A stretch of DNA of 64,000 nucleotides from JAJZNI01 sp035624785 (GCA_035624785.1 DASPQV010000043.1:62001-126000), one strand, 5' to 3'; shown: positions 33,861 through 43,469, counted from the first letter of the stretch. Notes: generated from the letters alone by a model not told the origin. Numbers and translations are program-made.

Positions 33861-34691
33861 TCAGCGATCCAGCGAAAGGACCATGCGGGGAGTGCCGATC
33901 TCCCGGCCGGGCAGCTTGCGCACCGCCGTCCCCATCGCGAAGAACTCGATGGTGTGGCTGCCCCAGATGTGGGACTTCTCCTGGATCTGAACGCCGACGA
34001 TGCCCTCGGCGCTCACCTTGCGGGCTTCGTCCTGCATCCTCTCCATGGCCAGCTCCCGGGCCTCGTAGAGCGCCTGGGTGAAGTTGGGCATCTCCTTGTT
34101 CTGCCCGACGTTTCCCATGGCCGCGAACATGCCCTGGTGGGCGACGTGATAGACACAGGTGCCCAGCACCAGTCCCAGGGGCGCATGCCCCGACTGGAGC
34201 AGGGTCCAGAAGTCCTGGCCGGAGAGGTCGGAGGTGAAGGGCCTGCCCTCTGGGGTCTTCCAGTTGCCGCCATCCTCGGCGCTGACCGCCGTCCCTATGG
34301 CGATGAACTCGGCGGTGCCGCGACCCCACTCGTAGAAGCCGACGTCGAGGCGGACACCGACGATCCCGTCGGCACCGAGCACGGCGGCCTCCTCCTCCAT
34401 CCGGCTCATGGCCAGCTCGCGGGCCGCGTACATGGCCTGGGTGAGATTGGTCACCTCCCGGCTGCTCGACCAGCCCCGGGCGCTGAAGCCGATGTGATAG
34501 ATGCTGCTGCCCACCACCAGCCCGCGGGGATGAAACCCCGCCTCCTTGACCAGCAGGAACTCGTTGACCGAGAGATCGCTGGTGAAGAGGGCGTCCTTAC
34601 CGGTCAGCTCTCCGAGCCGGCGAAGCGCGTCCTTGGGGAGGCCTTCGAGGGGGGGCGGTGCCTGCGCTTCCTGGGACGGGACCTGGGTCAT
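33861..34691 (-). CDS. tandem YbjQ-domain protein, first of the three
   Basis: A 276-residue protein with two YbjQ domains: FTSDLSVNEFLLVKEAGFHP to EFIAIGTAV, and FTSDLSGQDFWTLLQSGHAP to EFFAMGTAV. The helical segment MYAARELAMSRMEEEA recurs in the second domain as LYEARELAMERMQDEA. The ATG at 34691 follows a GGAGG about 10 nt upstream; a long upstream extension of the frame runs through the preceding gene and is rejected. Gap to the upstream gene is 14 nt. Confidence 0.85.
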   Translation of the reverse strand: MTQVPSQEAQAPPPLEGLPKDALRRLGELTGKDALFTSDLSVNEFLLVKEAGFHPRGLVVGSSIYHIGFSARGWSSSREVTNLTQAMYAARELAMSRMEEEAAVLGADGIVGVRLDVGFYEWGRGTAEFIAIGTAVSAEDGGNWKTPEGRPFTSDLSGQDFWTLLQSGHAPLGLVLGTCVYHVAHQGMFAAMGNVGQNKEMPNFTQALYEARELAMERMQDEARKVSAEGIVGVQIQEKSHIWGSHTIEFFAMGTAVRKLPGREIGTPRMVLSLDR

Positions 34692-34705
34692 CGGGAACGC
34701 GCCTC

Positions 34706-35098
34706 CTATGTGACCTCGGAGCGGAGCGCTTGCACCGCCTCGGCGCTGAGCTGGGCCTGGCTGCCCAGCACCTGGACCAGAGCGCGTCGCCAGGCGTCGA
34801 AGCCGAGCTCCTCGGAACGCAGGACGATGCCCCGGACGGCGTGGGCATGCCGGCAGACCACGGTGCCGCGCCTGAGCTCCGCCTCGAAGACGTCCTCGGC
34901 GGCGCGCACCGTGATCTTGCGAATCGGGTGCTCCTTCTTGAACATCCCGCCCTCCCGCTGGACCTCGACCATCCCGGGTACGGTGGCCAGCAGCTTGCCG
35001 GCGAACACCTGGAAGAAGACGGCGACATCGGCGGCGTCCAGGTGCAGCGACGCGGCAACCGTGTCGAGATCCGGCTCCGGAGGGGTGGCGTCGCTCAT
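34706..35098 (-). CDS. conserved small protein heading the YbjQ operon
   Basis: A 130-residue soluble acidic/basic protein: FFQVFAGKLLATVPGMVEVQ, FKKEHPIRKITVRAAEDVFE, CRHAHAVRGIVLRSEELGFD, then WRRALVQVLGSQAQLSAEAV. I recall similar uncharacterised actinobacterial proteins (VRGIVLRTEEL...W), sometimes beside YbjQ-type genes. Its place at the head of this operon suggests a partner of the YbjQ proteins. The promoter lies directly in front. Function unknown. Confidence 0.75.
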   Translation of the reverse strand: MSDATPPEPDLDTVAASLHLDAADVAVFFQVFAGKLLATVPGMVEVQREGGMFKKEHPIRKITVRAAEDVFEAELRRGTVVCRHAHAVRGIVLRSEELGFDAWRRALVQVLGSQAQLSAEAVQALRSEVT

Positions 35099-35108
35099 GG
35101 GCTCTACG

Positions 35109-35114
35109 AGTATA
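35109..35114 (-). promoter_or_regulatory. -10 element of the YbjQ operon
   Basis: TATACT on the minus strand, 10 nt before the ATG at 35098, predicting a leader of only about 3-5 nt. Confidence 0.55.
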
Positions 35115-35163
35115 CGAACGGTCCGGAGGCCAGGGTCGGCGGGGAGCGCTCCGGCGACGGGCG

Positions 35164-35169
35164 TATCGT
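35164..35169 (+). promoter_or_regulatory. -10-like element upstream of fahA
   Basis: TATCGT with a predicted short leader containing AAGG before the ATG at 35185; divergent from the YbjQ operon promoter about 50 bp away. Confidence 0.4.
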
Positions 35170-35184
35170 GACCGGGCAAGGTCG

Positions 35185-36513
35185 ATGAGCGCACTGGACA
35201 GGAGCCACGATCCCGCCCGGCGGAGCTGGGTGGAGTCGGCGAACCTCCCGGGCGCCGACCGGCCGCTGCAGAACCTTCCCTTCTGCCGCTTCCGGCCCGC
35301 CGGGATGGCGGCGGATGCCCTCGGTGTCGGCATCGGCGACCGGATCCTGGATCTGGGCCGGGCCGTCCGAGCCGGCGCACTGCGCCTGGAGCCGGGCATT
35401 GCCGCCGCCTGCCTCCAGACCACCCTCAACGCGGTGATGGGCCTGGCGCCCGAGCAGCGGAGCGAGCTGCGGCTCGCCCTCGGCGATCTCCTGGCCGACA
35501 CCGCGCCGGCTCCGGATCGGGACCTGGCGGCCGGCTGTCTGGTACCGATCGCCGAGACGGAGCTGCTCCTCCCCGCGGCGGTGGGCGACTACACCGACTT
35601 CTACACCTCGATCGAGCACGCCACCAACCTGGGCCGGCAGCTCCGGCCCGAGAACCCGCTCCTCCCCAACTACCGTTGGGTGCCGATCGGGTACCACGGT
35701 CGCGCCTCATCGCTGGTGGTGAGCGGCACCCCGGTGGTGCGCCCTTCGGGGCAGCGGCCACCGGTCGACCGGGAGAGCCCCCCCGAGTTCGGCCCCACCC
35801 GGCGGCTGGACTACGAGGTCGAGCTGGGGTGGTGGGTCGGACCCGGCAACCCCCTCGGCGAGCCGGTCCCGGTCGGGGACGCCCCGGCCCACCTCGCCGG
35901 CGTCTCGCTGCTCAACGATTGGTCCGCCCGGGATCTCCAGGCCTGGGAGTACCAGCCCCTCGGGCCGTTCCTCGGCAAGAGCTTCGCGACCCTGGTCTCT
36001 CCCTGGGCGGTGAGCATCGAGGCTCTGGACCCGTTCCGCCACCCCGCCCGGCCGCGCCTCCACGGCGAGCCCGCTCCCCTCCCCTACCTGTCCGACCCCG
36101 ACGACCAGGCTCAAGGCGGCTTCGATATCACGCTGCAGGTCTCCATCCTCACCCTGCGGATGCGGGAGTCGGGCCTGCCCGCCCATGCGCTTGCCCGGGT
36201 GATGGCGGCACGGCTGTACTGGACACCCGCCCAGCTGGTGGCCCATCACACCTCCAACGGCTGCAATCTCCGGCCCGGAGACCTGCTCGGCAGCGGCACC
36301 ATCTCGAACGGCGCAGACGCTTCGGTGGGCAGCCTGAGCGAGCTCACCGATGGCGGCCGCCAGCCGGTCACCCTGCCCAGCGGCGAGACCCGCAGCTTCC
36401 TGGAGGACGGCGACGAGGTGGTCATCAGCGGCTGGTGCCAGCGGGAGGGATTCGTCGGCCTCGGTTTCGGAGAATGTCGCGGAAGGATTGAGCCGAGCCG
36501 GGGGCCGGACTGA
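35185..36513 (+). CDS. fahA: fumarylacetoacetase
   Basis: Hydrolyses fumarylacetoacetate to fumarate and acetoacetate, the last step of tyrosine/homogentisate degradation. The 442-residue protein has the N-terminal SH3-like part (LPFCRFRPAGM) and the FAH core: DYTDFYTSIEHATNLG with metal-binding Asp and Glu, GYHGRASSLVVSGTPVVRP with the catalytic His, DYEVELGWWVG and NDWSARDLQAWEYQPLGPFL. Length and motifs are complete. The next gene, an isomerase-like protein, begins 33 nt later. hmgA and a homogentisate pathway are not visible here. Confidence 0.95.
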   Translation: MSALDRSHDPARRSWVESANLPGADRPLQNLPFCRFRPAGMAADALGVGIGDRILDLGRAVRAGALRLEPGIAAACLQTTLNAVMGLAPEQRSELRLALGDLLADTAPAPDRDLAAGCLVPIAETELLLPAAVGDYTDFYTSIEHATNLGRQLRPENPLLPNYRWVPIGYHGRASSLVVSGTPVVRPSGQRPPVDRESPPEFGPTRRLDYEVELGWWVGPGNPLGEPVPVGDAPAHLAGVSLLNDWSARDLQAWEYQPLGPFLGKSFATLVSPWAVSIEALDPFRHPARPRLHGEPAPLPYLSDPDDQAQGGFDITLQVSILTLRMRESGLPAHALARVMAARLYWTPAQLVAHHTSNGCNLRPGDLLGSGTISNGADASVGSLSELTDGGRQPVTLPSGETRSFLEDGDEVVISGWCQREGFVGLGFGECRGRIEPSRGPD

Positions 36514-36546
36514 GGTTCGCGACCGGCAGTGTGGGGAGAGAAGCGC

Positions 36547-37296
36547 ATGGAGATCGCCGAACACATCGCTCATCTGCAGGACAACGGCGAGCGTCTGGCT
36601 CGGGCCGCCCTCGCCGCCGGCCTCGACGCGCCCGTGCCCAGCTGCCCGGGATGGGACGTTCGCGCTCTCGTCCGGCACATCGGCGGGGTGCACCGCTGGG
36701 CCACCCTGTACGTGGCCGGCGGACGCATGACGCCCACCACCGCCGAGGAGGATGCGGCGATCTTCAGCGCGGTCGGGGATGGCGAGCTGCTGGCGTGGTT
36801 CGGCCGCGGCCACTCCGGCTTGGTCACAGCCCTTCGCGAGTCCGACGCCGACCTGCTCTGCTGGACCTTCCTGGCCGCCCCGTCACCGCTGGCCTTCTGG
36901 GCCCGCCGCCAGGCCCACGAGACCGCCATCCACCGGGTCGACGCGGAGATCGCCGCCGGATGGAGCGTCGCCTGCCCACCCGACCTCGCCGCCGACGGCA
37001 TCGACGAGCTGCTCTGCGGCTTCCTGAGCCGGCCCCGCGGACGCCTGGTGTCCGACCCGCCCGTGACGCTGTCAGTGTGGACGGACGATACCGACGACGG
37101 CTGGACCATGTCGATCGAGCCCGACCGCCGGGTGGTCAGCCGGGATGTCCAGGGGGACGCCGACTGCCGCCTGTCCGGTCCGGCGAGCGACCTCTACCTC
37201 CTGCTCTGGAACCGCCAGGCCGGCGACGACAGCGTCCGAGTGGAGGGCGACCGCCGGGTGCTGGACCTGTGGAGGGAGCGAGCGGCGATCCGCTGA
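36547..37296 (+). CDS. maleylpyruvate-isomerase-family (MDMPI/DinB-fold) protein
   Basis: A 249-residue protein with the mycothiol-dependent maleylpyruvate isomerase N-terminal helical bundle (PSCPGWDVRALVRHIGGVHR, then RRQAHETAIHRVDAE with candidate metal-binding His residues) and the MDMPI C-terminal domain (DCRLSGPASDLYLLLWNRQ). The family includes true maleylpyruvate isomerase and many uncharacterised thiol-dependent enzymes. Position just after fahA suggests aromatic ring-cleavage metabolism, where maleyl-to-fumaryl isomerisation precedes FahA. ATG 36547 has GGGGAGAG upstream; GTG 36529 is an alternative. Confidence 0.85.
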   Translation: MEIAEHIAHLQDNGERLARAALAAGLDAPVPSCPGWDVRALVRHIGGVHRWATLYVAGGRMTPTTAEEDAAIFSAVGDGELLAWFGRGHSGLVTALRESDADLLCWTFLAAPSPLAFWARRQAHETAIHRVDAEIAAGWSVACPPDLAADGIDELLCGFLSRPRGRLVSDPPVTLSVWTDDTDDGWTMSIEPDRRVVSRDVQGDADCRLSGPASDLYLLLWNRQAGDDSVRVEGDRRVLDLWRERAAIR

Positions 37297-37368
37297 GCCG
37301 GAGAAGGGCGCCGCAGGTGGCGCGCGGGAAACCGCCCCGGCCCGGCGCCCGGTGCATGTGCCGGCACC

Positions 37369-37401
37369 GAGTTTGGGACTTTTCAGTCCAAAACCCGCGA
37401 G
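37369..37401. repeat. copy B of the 33-bp hairpin element
   Basis: Starts GAGTTTGGGACTTTTCAGTC. GTTT-G-GGACT pairs with AGTCC-A-AAAC around a TTTC loop. It matches copy A at 24968-25000 and again lies between convergent genes, so a bidirectional terminator is likely. Confidence 0.45.
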
Positions 37402-37498
37402 TGAGAGCACCAGGCCTCGGGTAGGGCGGGTTGGTGGTCTGGTGCGTGGGGAAGGCGAGCGCGAGCGGAAGCGGGCAGCCGCTCAGGTCGGCGCCACC

Positions 37499-37813
37499 TC
37501 AGTCGACGTCGTCCTCGCCGGGCAGCATCAGTGTGTCCTGAAGGTCGTAGAGAGCCTCCATCCAGTCCGCGATCGGTATCTCGTCGACGGGCCGCCTGAC
37601 CAGGGGATGGGAGGCGCTGCCGATCACACGGCTGGCCCGGTGCTTCAGCTCTCCGGGGATGTCAACCTCCTCGGCGAGGTTGAGCATCTCGAACTCGTCG
37701 ATCAGGCGGTCCAGGGCACGGATCTTGTTGCGGCGCGCGTAGCGCGCGTCCTTGTCCGCCTGGGCGCGGATCTCCAGATCGCTGATCGTGAGACAGGTAT
37801 CCTGGATCAACAC
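37499..37813 (-). CDS. small uncharacterised protein, 104 residues
   Basis: Not recognised. It is acidic and largely helical: DLEIRAQADKDARYARRNKI, IDEFEMLNLAEEVDIPGELK and DEIPIADWMEALYDLQDTLM. The GTG start has GGAGGGGGAGA about 5 nt upstream, which supports translation. It is convergent with the isomerase-like gene and divergent from birA. Confidence 0.65.
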   Translation of the reverse strand: MLIQDTCLTISDLEIRAQADKDARYARRNKIRALDRLIDEFEMLNLAEEVDIPGELKHRASRVIGSASHPLVRRPVDEIPIADWMEALYDLQDTLMLPGEDDVD

Positions 37814-37900
37814 CGTCTCCCCCTCCAGTGGGGCGGTCCGATTCCTCGCATCGGGGCCCAGCCTCTCCCCGGCAACCCGGTCATCCTACGGGGAGAGGGC

Positions 37901-38761
37901 GTGTCGGTCAAGATGCGGTCCGTGGCCCCGGCGGTCGAGGGATCGGATGCGGAAAAGGAGGGCGCGGGGCGCCCGAGGCGGGCCCGCGGAACGCTGACGG
38001 GCCGCGACCCCGCCGCCGAGATCCTCCTTCGGCGAGCCGGTTCGTCGGTGTTCCCGGGCTTCCGGCTGCGCCGCCTGGCCCGAACCGGGAGCACCCAGGA
38101 CCTGGTCATGGCCGCCGCCGCGGCCGGAGCCGCCGAGGGATTCTGCTGCATGGCCTCGGAGCAGACAGCGGGGAGGGGAAGGAGCGGCCGCGACTGGGTG
38201 GCGCCGCCGGGAGGCGCTCTCCTGGCCAGCCTCCTGCTGCGCCGGCGCGCCGCCGTGGCGGCGGGGCTGCCGATCGCGGCCGGGCTGGCCGTCGCCGACG
38301 GGGTCGAACGGGTCGCCGGGGTCAGATGCCAGCTCAAATGGCCGAACGACGTCATCGCCGGCGGCGGCAAGCTGGCAGGCATCCTCGTCGAGGTTGGGCG
38401 GGATGGCGCCACCTCCGTGGGCATCGGCGTCAACCTGGAGATCGCCGAGTTCCCGCCCGGGATCGCCGGTGCCAGCCTGCACCGTCTCGCCGGCCGTCCG
38501 GTGAGCCCGGATGAGCTCCTGGCGGCCATCCTCGCCGGTCTCGGGGACCGGCTGCGCCAGCTCGAGGCCGGGGGCGTGCTCCGGCTGCGCGACGACTGGA
38601 CGCAGCGCGCGCTCGGCCTCGGCGGACCGGTGCGGGCTGTGCTGGGTCCGGAGATCGTGACCGGCACGGCGCTGGGCCTCGACGACGACGGCGCCCTGCT
38701 CATCGACAGCCCTCAGGGGCGAGTGAGGCTGGTGGCCGGCGACGTCCACCTGCTCGCGTAG
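37901..38761 (+). CDS. birA: biotin--[acetyl-CoA carboxylase] ligase
   Basis: Activates biotin with ATP and attaches it to the biotin carboxyl carrier protein. The ~286-residue protein has the ligase core: TGSTQDLVM, the biotinyl-AMP loop GRGRSGRDWVAPPGGALLAS, the KWPNDVIAGGGKLAGILVE motif, and a small C-terminal domain. There is no N-terminal HTH, so it is a class I enzyme without repressor function. GTG 37901 just after GGGGAGAGG is chosen; ATG 37913 is possible. The frame continues further upstream but only as non-coding overlap. The product would serve an ACC including the accDA fusion at 51080. Confidence 0.9.
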   Translation: MSVKMRSVAPAVEGSDAEKEGAGRPRRARGTLTGRDPAAEILLRRAGSSVFPGFRLRRLARTGSTQDLVMAAAAAGAAEGFCCMASEQTAGRGRSGRDWVAPPGGALLASLLLRRRAAVAAGLPIAAGLAVADGVERVAGVRCQLKWPNDVIAGGGKLAGILVEVGRDGATSVGIGVNLEIAEFPPGIAGASLHRLAGRPVSPDELLAAILAGLGDRLRQLEAGGVLRLRDDWTQRALGLGGPVRAVLGPEIVTGTALGLDDDGALLIDSPQGRVRLVAGDVHLLA

Positions 38762-38872
38762 CCGCCGGCCACCGTGCCCAGGACCGGAGCGATCCGGCCC
38801 ACCCCCGGCATCTCGGAGCCCTCGGTTCCGCGGCTGAGAGTGGCGGGGCAGCCCGGACAGCGCACGGACATT

Positions 38873-38893
38873 CCCGCGGCCGGGTGCCGCGGG
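38873..38893. terminator. bidirectional hairpin between birA and cupredoxin gene
   Basis: CCCGCGG (38873-38879) and CCGCGGG (38887-38893) form a perfect 7-bp stem with a 7-nt loop directly after the cupredoxin stop. Confidence 0.6.
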
Positions 38894-38896
38894 ACC

Positions 38897-39328
38897 TCAG
38901 CCCGCCGAGACGGTGACCGTCCCGGTCATCCCCAGGGCAACGTGGAAGGTGCATTCGTACCCCCAGCTGCCGGCCTGGGTGAACTTGACCTCGAAGGTCT
39001 GACCCGAGGTCAGATCGCTGTCACTGATGGCGCCATCGGAGGTGAAGGTCACGGTGTGCGCCTGGGAGCCCGTGTTGGTCCACTTCACGATCTGGCCCAC
39101 CTTGATGTCGACGGTTGCCGGCTGGAACTTGTCGGCGTCAGTGGCGTCGACGGTCACCGCCGCCGGACCGCTGCCGACCGTGCCGCACGAGGTGCACTGC
39201 CCGCCGGAGCTCGACGAGCCGCCGGAGCTGCCGCCGGATCCACTGGTGGACGGCTGACCGTCGCCGCATGCCGCGACCAGGCCGGCGGCGACCACCAGGA
39301 TGAGACCGAGAGCGCGAAGACGGGTCAT
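38897..39328 (-). CDS. cupredoxin (plastocyanin/azurin-like) lipoprotein
   Basis: A 143-residue exported type I copper protein. Signal peptide with lipobox VAAC at about residue 20, a Gly/Ser-rich linker with CTSC, then a cupredoxin domain. Copper ligands are visible: His in SQAHTVTF, Cys and His in YECTFHVALGM, and Met at the end of that motif. It is at the 3' end of the oxidase block and may carry electrons between the bc complex and CuA or reduce another acceptor. ATGCTA (39339-39344, TAGCAT on the minus strand) is a possible own -10, 10 nt before the ATG. Confidence 0.88.
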   Translation of the reverse strand: MTRLRALGLILVVAAGLVAACGDGQPSTSGSGGSSGGSSSSGGQCTSCGTVGSGPAAVTVDATDADKFQPATVDIKVGQIVKWTNTGSQAHTVTFTSDGAISDSDLTSGQTFEVKFTQAGSWGYECTFHVALGMTGTVTVSAG

Positions 39329-39433
39329 GACAGGGTCGATGCTAGCAGCCGGCCACTGACGGGCCGGGCGGCAGATTCCCGGTCGCGGCACGTGTCACCC
39401 GGGAGCAAACCTGGCTCGCGGGCTGCCGTCCCC

Positions 39434-39709
39434 TCATTCGGGGAGCGAGCGGTACTCGCGCCGGGCTCCCCAGAACCACCAGCCCAGGCAGGCGATCACC
39501 AGGATCACGCCGATCACGGCGAGCACCGGGATGATGACGCCTCCGATCCGCGGCTTCAGCGGGATCAGCAGGCCGGTGAAGGTCAGCGTCACCGAGAGCG
39601 CCAGGCAGATCGGGACCAGGCTGTTCTCGGGCATGTGGATGTGTGGCTCAGGGGGCTCCCCGGTAGGGTGCTCCCCGGCGGCCCCCGCCTCACGCTGGTG
39701 GTCCGTCAC
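39434..39709 (-). CDS. cytochrome c oxidase subunit IV-like membrane protein
   Basis: A 91-residue protein with two transmembrane helices (about 32-52 and 57-77) after a hydrophilic N terminus containing PHIHMPENSLVPICLALSVT. The H-x-H-M-P-x-x-S-x-x-P motif occurs in small accessory parts of bacterial aa3 oxidases. It lies in the oxidase cluster after ctaB and a micro-ORF. It is probably a small structural subunit; assignment rests on topology and context. Confidence 0.7.
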   Translation of the reverse strand: MTDHQREAGAAGEHPTGEPPEPHIHMPENSLVPICLALSVTLTFTGLLIPLKPRIGGVIIPVLAVIGVILVIACLGWWFWGARREYRSLPE

Positions 39710-39730
39710 CGCATCTGCCCTCCGCTCCGG

Positions 39731-39850
39731 TCAGTGGACAAAGTAGAGGTAGAGGACTGCCCAGACGAAGCTGAACCCGAGCAGGCAGGTGATGACGATC
39801 AGCATCGAGAAACCCATCACCATGTTCCGGCGCGCCGCCTTGCGATCCAT
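39731..39850 (-). CDS. 39-residue single-span membrane protein in the oxidase cluster
   Basis: MDRKAARRNMVMGFSMLIVI begins a basic N terminus followed by one transmembrane helix and ends YLYFVH. GGGAGGGAAGAGAG lies just before the ATG, strong evidence of translation. It sits between ctaB (24 nt) and the subunit-IV-like gene (21 nt). It is too short for normal gene calling. Likely a small oxidase subunit or assembly factor, like CcoQ-type peptides, though unrelated in sequence as far as I can tell. Confidence 0.68.
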   Translation of the reverse strand: MDRKAARRNMVMGFSMLIVITCLLGFSFVWAVLYLYFVH

Positions 39851-39874
39851 ACGGCTCTCTTCCCTCCCGATGCT

Positions 39875-40785
<911 letters not shown>

Positions 40786-40789
<4 letters not shown>

Positions 40790-41778
40790 GCCGAGCTCGT
40801 TCCCGCCGCGGCGCCTCTCGGCTCCGAGACGACCGCCCGTGGTGCGGGGGCCTTGAGCGCGGTTCGGTGGCCGAGCACGGCCACCAGGAGGGTCAACGCC
40901 CAGAAGGCGCTGGCCAGGGCCTCGTGGCTGGAGCGCACCGCGGTCTCGAACCCGGTGTCCACCATCACCGCCCCGGCCGCGATCTGGGCGACGAGGAGCA
41001 GGTTGACGAGCATGGCCGCCACCCGCACACCGCGATCGGTGGTCCGGCTCAGCACCAGGCCCATGGCGAAGCCGACGAAGAGGGCGACGACCCCGGCGAC
41101 CACGCGATGGAGCATGTTGAGGTCACCGGCTCCACCGGCGGGAAGCTGGAGACCATTGCCGCAGAGCGGCCAGCCCAGGCAGCCGGTGCTCGAGGCGGTG
41201 TCGACCACCAGGGCGCCGCTCAGCACCAGCAGGTAGACGGCGGCCGCGGCCGCCCAGAGGAGCCGGCGAACGGGCCGGGGCGCCAGCGCTCGGCGCTCCC
41301 GCTCGGTCCCGGCCACCCGCGCGACGTAGGCGAGGTAGACGAGGACGCCCAGCAGGAGCTCCGCGTTGGCCAGGTGGACCAGGATCGTGCCGCTCAGGAG
41401 GCCGGTTTCCACGACCACGAAGCCGAGCAGGATCTGCACCACCAGCAGGGCCGATCCGACCGTCGCCGCGACCACGATCCGGCGCTCCGAGCGGTGGCGC
41501 CCCCAGGCCAGGACGAGGGTCGCCACCATCAGCAGCGTGGCCAGGAAGGCAAGCACCCGGTGGCTGAACTCGATCAGGGTGGGCACGTCGGGCAGCGGCA
41601 CCAGATGGCCGTTGCAGAGCGGCCAGTTCTGGCCGGGGACACCGCAACCCTCGCCGCTCCCGGTCACCCGGACCACGCCACCAGCCACGATGAGCAGGAA
41701 GGTGACGGCGGCGGTGGTGGCCGTGAGACGGCGGAACAGACGCCGGGAGCCCCCGGGCGCCGGGGCGGCCGGCATCAT
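40786..41778 (-). CDS. ctaA: haem A synthase (COX15/CtaA)
   Basis: Oxidises the methyl group of haem O to the formyl of haem A. The 330-residue membrane protein has eight helices in two similar halves, haem-ligand His in EFSHRVLAFLA and NMLHRVVAGVV, and two extracytoplasmic Cys pairs (GCGVPGQNWPLC and GCLGWPLC) typical of the disulfide-bearing type. Two ATGs lie in tandem (41778 and 41775). It follows ctaD by 5 nt and overlaps ctaB. Confidence 0.94.
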
Positions 41779-41783
41779 GCCGC

Positions 41784-43469
41784 TCACGCCGGGCTCGCCG
41801 ACTCCGCCGTCGCGGCCCGCCGGGCCCGGCGGAGGTCCCGCACCGGCCGCAGGCTGCGAACCTCGGGGACGACGTCGAAGTTGTGCGGCGGCGGCGGAGA
41901 GGTGGTCGCCCACTCCAGGCTGTTGCCCTCCCATGGATCGTCGGGCGCCGTCTTGGGAGCTCGCATGCTGACCACGAAGTTGATCAGGAACACGGTGATG
42001 GACATGGCGACCACGAAGGCGCCGAAGGTGGACACCGAGTTCCAGGGCCCCCAGCCGTCGCCCCCCGGGTAGGTGGCGATCCGGCGCGGCATCCCGAGCA
42101 GGCCGAGGACGTGCATGGGCATGAAGGCCAGGTTCATCCCGATCAGCATCAGCCAGAAGTGGAGCTTGCCGAGACGCTCGCTGAGGAAGCGGCCGGTGAC
42201 CTTGGGGAACCAGTAGTACATGCCGGCGAAGACGCCGAAAACGGAGCCGCCGAAGAGCACGTAGTGGATGTGGGCCACCACCCAGTAGGTGCCGTGGAGG
42301 ATGCTGTCGACCGGGACCGAGCCCAGATAGACCCCGTCGATGCCGCCGATCAGGAACATGACCAGGAAGCCGGCGGCGAAGAGCATGGGGGTGTCGAAGC
42401 GGATGCTGCCGCCCCACATGGTGGCCAGCCAGTTGAAGATCTTCACTCCGGTGGGCACCCCGATGATCATCGAGGTGGCGCTGAAGGTCATGGTGACAGC
42501 GGTGGGCAGCCCGGTCATGAACATGTGGTGGATGAAGACCAGGAAACCGAGCACGGCGATGGCCGCCATCGAGTAGGCCATGGCCCGGTAGCCGAAGATC
42601 GGCTTGCGCGAGAAGACCGGGATCACCTCGCTGATCAGGCCGAAAGAGGGCAGGATCATGATGTAGACGGCGGGGTGCGAATAGAACCAGAAGAGCAGCT
42701 GGTAGAGCAGCGCGTTGCCGCCGCAGGAGGGGTCGAAGAAGCAGGTGCCCAGCTGGCGATCGAGGAGCACCATCAGCAGCGCCCCGGCCAGGAACGGCGA
42801 CGCCAGCACCACCAGCGCCGAGGTGATCTCCATCGACCACACGAAGAGGGGCAGGCGGAACCAGGTCATCCCGGGAGCGCGCAGGTTGTGGATGGTGACC
42901 AGGAAGTTGATGCCGCCCAGCATGGAGCTGATCCCCAGGAGGTGAAGGCCGAGGATCCAGAGGTCCTGGCCGACCTGGGGGCTGTACAGCTTCTCGGTAA
43001 GCGGGACGTAGCCGGTCCAGCCGGCATCCCCGGTGCCGCCGAACAGGAACCCCGAGTACATGACCAGGCCGCCTGCCGGGATCAGCCAGTAGGAGAGCGC
43101 GTTGACCCGCGGGAAGGCCATGTCGCGGGCCCCGATCATGAGGGGCACGAAATAGTTGCCGAACCCGGCCCAGACGGGGATGATCCAGAGGAAGATCATC
43201 GTGGTCCCGTGCATGGTGAAGATCTGGTTGTAGATCTGGGCGTTGGCGACCGGGTTGGAGCTGAAGAAGCTGTTGTTCGGCTCCGCCAGCTGGATCCGGA
43301 TCAGCAGGGCGAGGATGCCGCCGACCAGGAAGAAGAAGACGGTCGTGTACAGGTACATGATAGCGATGCGCTTGTGGTCGACGGTGGTCAGCCAGCCCAT
43401 CACGCCCTTGGTCTTGTCGATCCGCGGCCGGACCACGGCGCGGGGCAGGGTCGCGTCGATGACCGCCAT
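41784..43469 (-). CDS. ctaD: cytochrome c oxidase subunit I, A2-type haem-copper oxidase
   Basis: Catalytic subunit of the proton-pumping aa3 oxidase, 561 residues and 12 helices. Haem and CuB ligands are present (TMHGTTMIFLW; WFYSHPAVYIMILPSFG with CuB His and cross-link Tyr; VFIHHMFMTG; VAHIHYVLFGG). The helix VI motif is YSHPAVY, not GHPEVY, so the D-channel glutamate is replaced by the Tyr-Ser arrangement of A2-type enzymes. The ATG shares one base with the ctaC stop. No subunit III gene is linked to it. Confidence 0.96.
   Translation of the reverse strand: MAVIDATLPRAVVRPRIDKTKGVMGWLTTVDHKRIAIMYLYTTVFFFLVGGILALLIRIQLAEPNNSFFSSNPVANAQIYNQIFTMHGTTMIFLWIIPVWAGFGNYFVPLMIGARDMAFPRVNALSYWLIPAGGLVMYSGFLFGGTGDAGWTGYVPLTEKLYSPQVGQDLWILGLHLLGISSMLGGINFLVTIHNLRAPGMTWFRLPLFVWSMEITSALVVLASPFLAGALLMVLLDRQLGTCFFDPSCGGNALLYQLLFWFYSHPAVYIMILPSFGLISEVIPVFSRKPIFGYRAMAYSMAAIAVLGFLVFIHHMFMTGLPTAVTMTFSATSMIIGVPTGVKIFNWLATMWGGSIRFDTPMLFAAGFLVMFLIGGIDGVYLGSVPVDSILHGTYWVVAHIHYVLFGGSVFGVFAGMYYWFPKVTGRFLSERLGKLHFWLMLIGMNLAFMPMHVLGLLGMPRRIATYPGGDGWGPWNSVSTFGAFVVAMSITVFLINFVVSMRAPKTAPDDPWEGNSLEWATTSPPPPHNFDVVPEVRSLRPVRDLRRARRAATAESASPA

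Noticed and set aside
37407..37445. GCACCAG...CTGGTGC inverted repeat with a 25-nt loop
   Set aside because: Too long a loop and short arms to be convincing as terminator or attachment site.
37145..37900. Upstream extension of the birA frame through the isomerase-like gene
   Set aside because: No BirA-type HTH in the extension; the coding signal belongs to the other frame, and a ribosome site precedes 37901.
41779..42840. Upstream extension of the ctaA frame
   Set aside because: It runs out of frame through ctaD, giving Arg/His-rich nonsense; the ATG at 41778 starts a complete haem A synthase.
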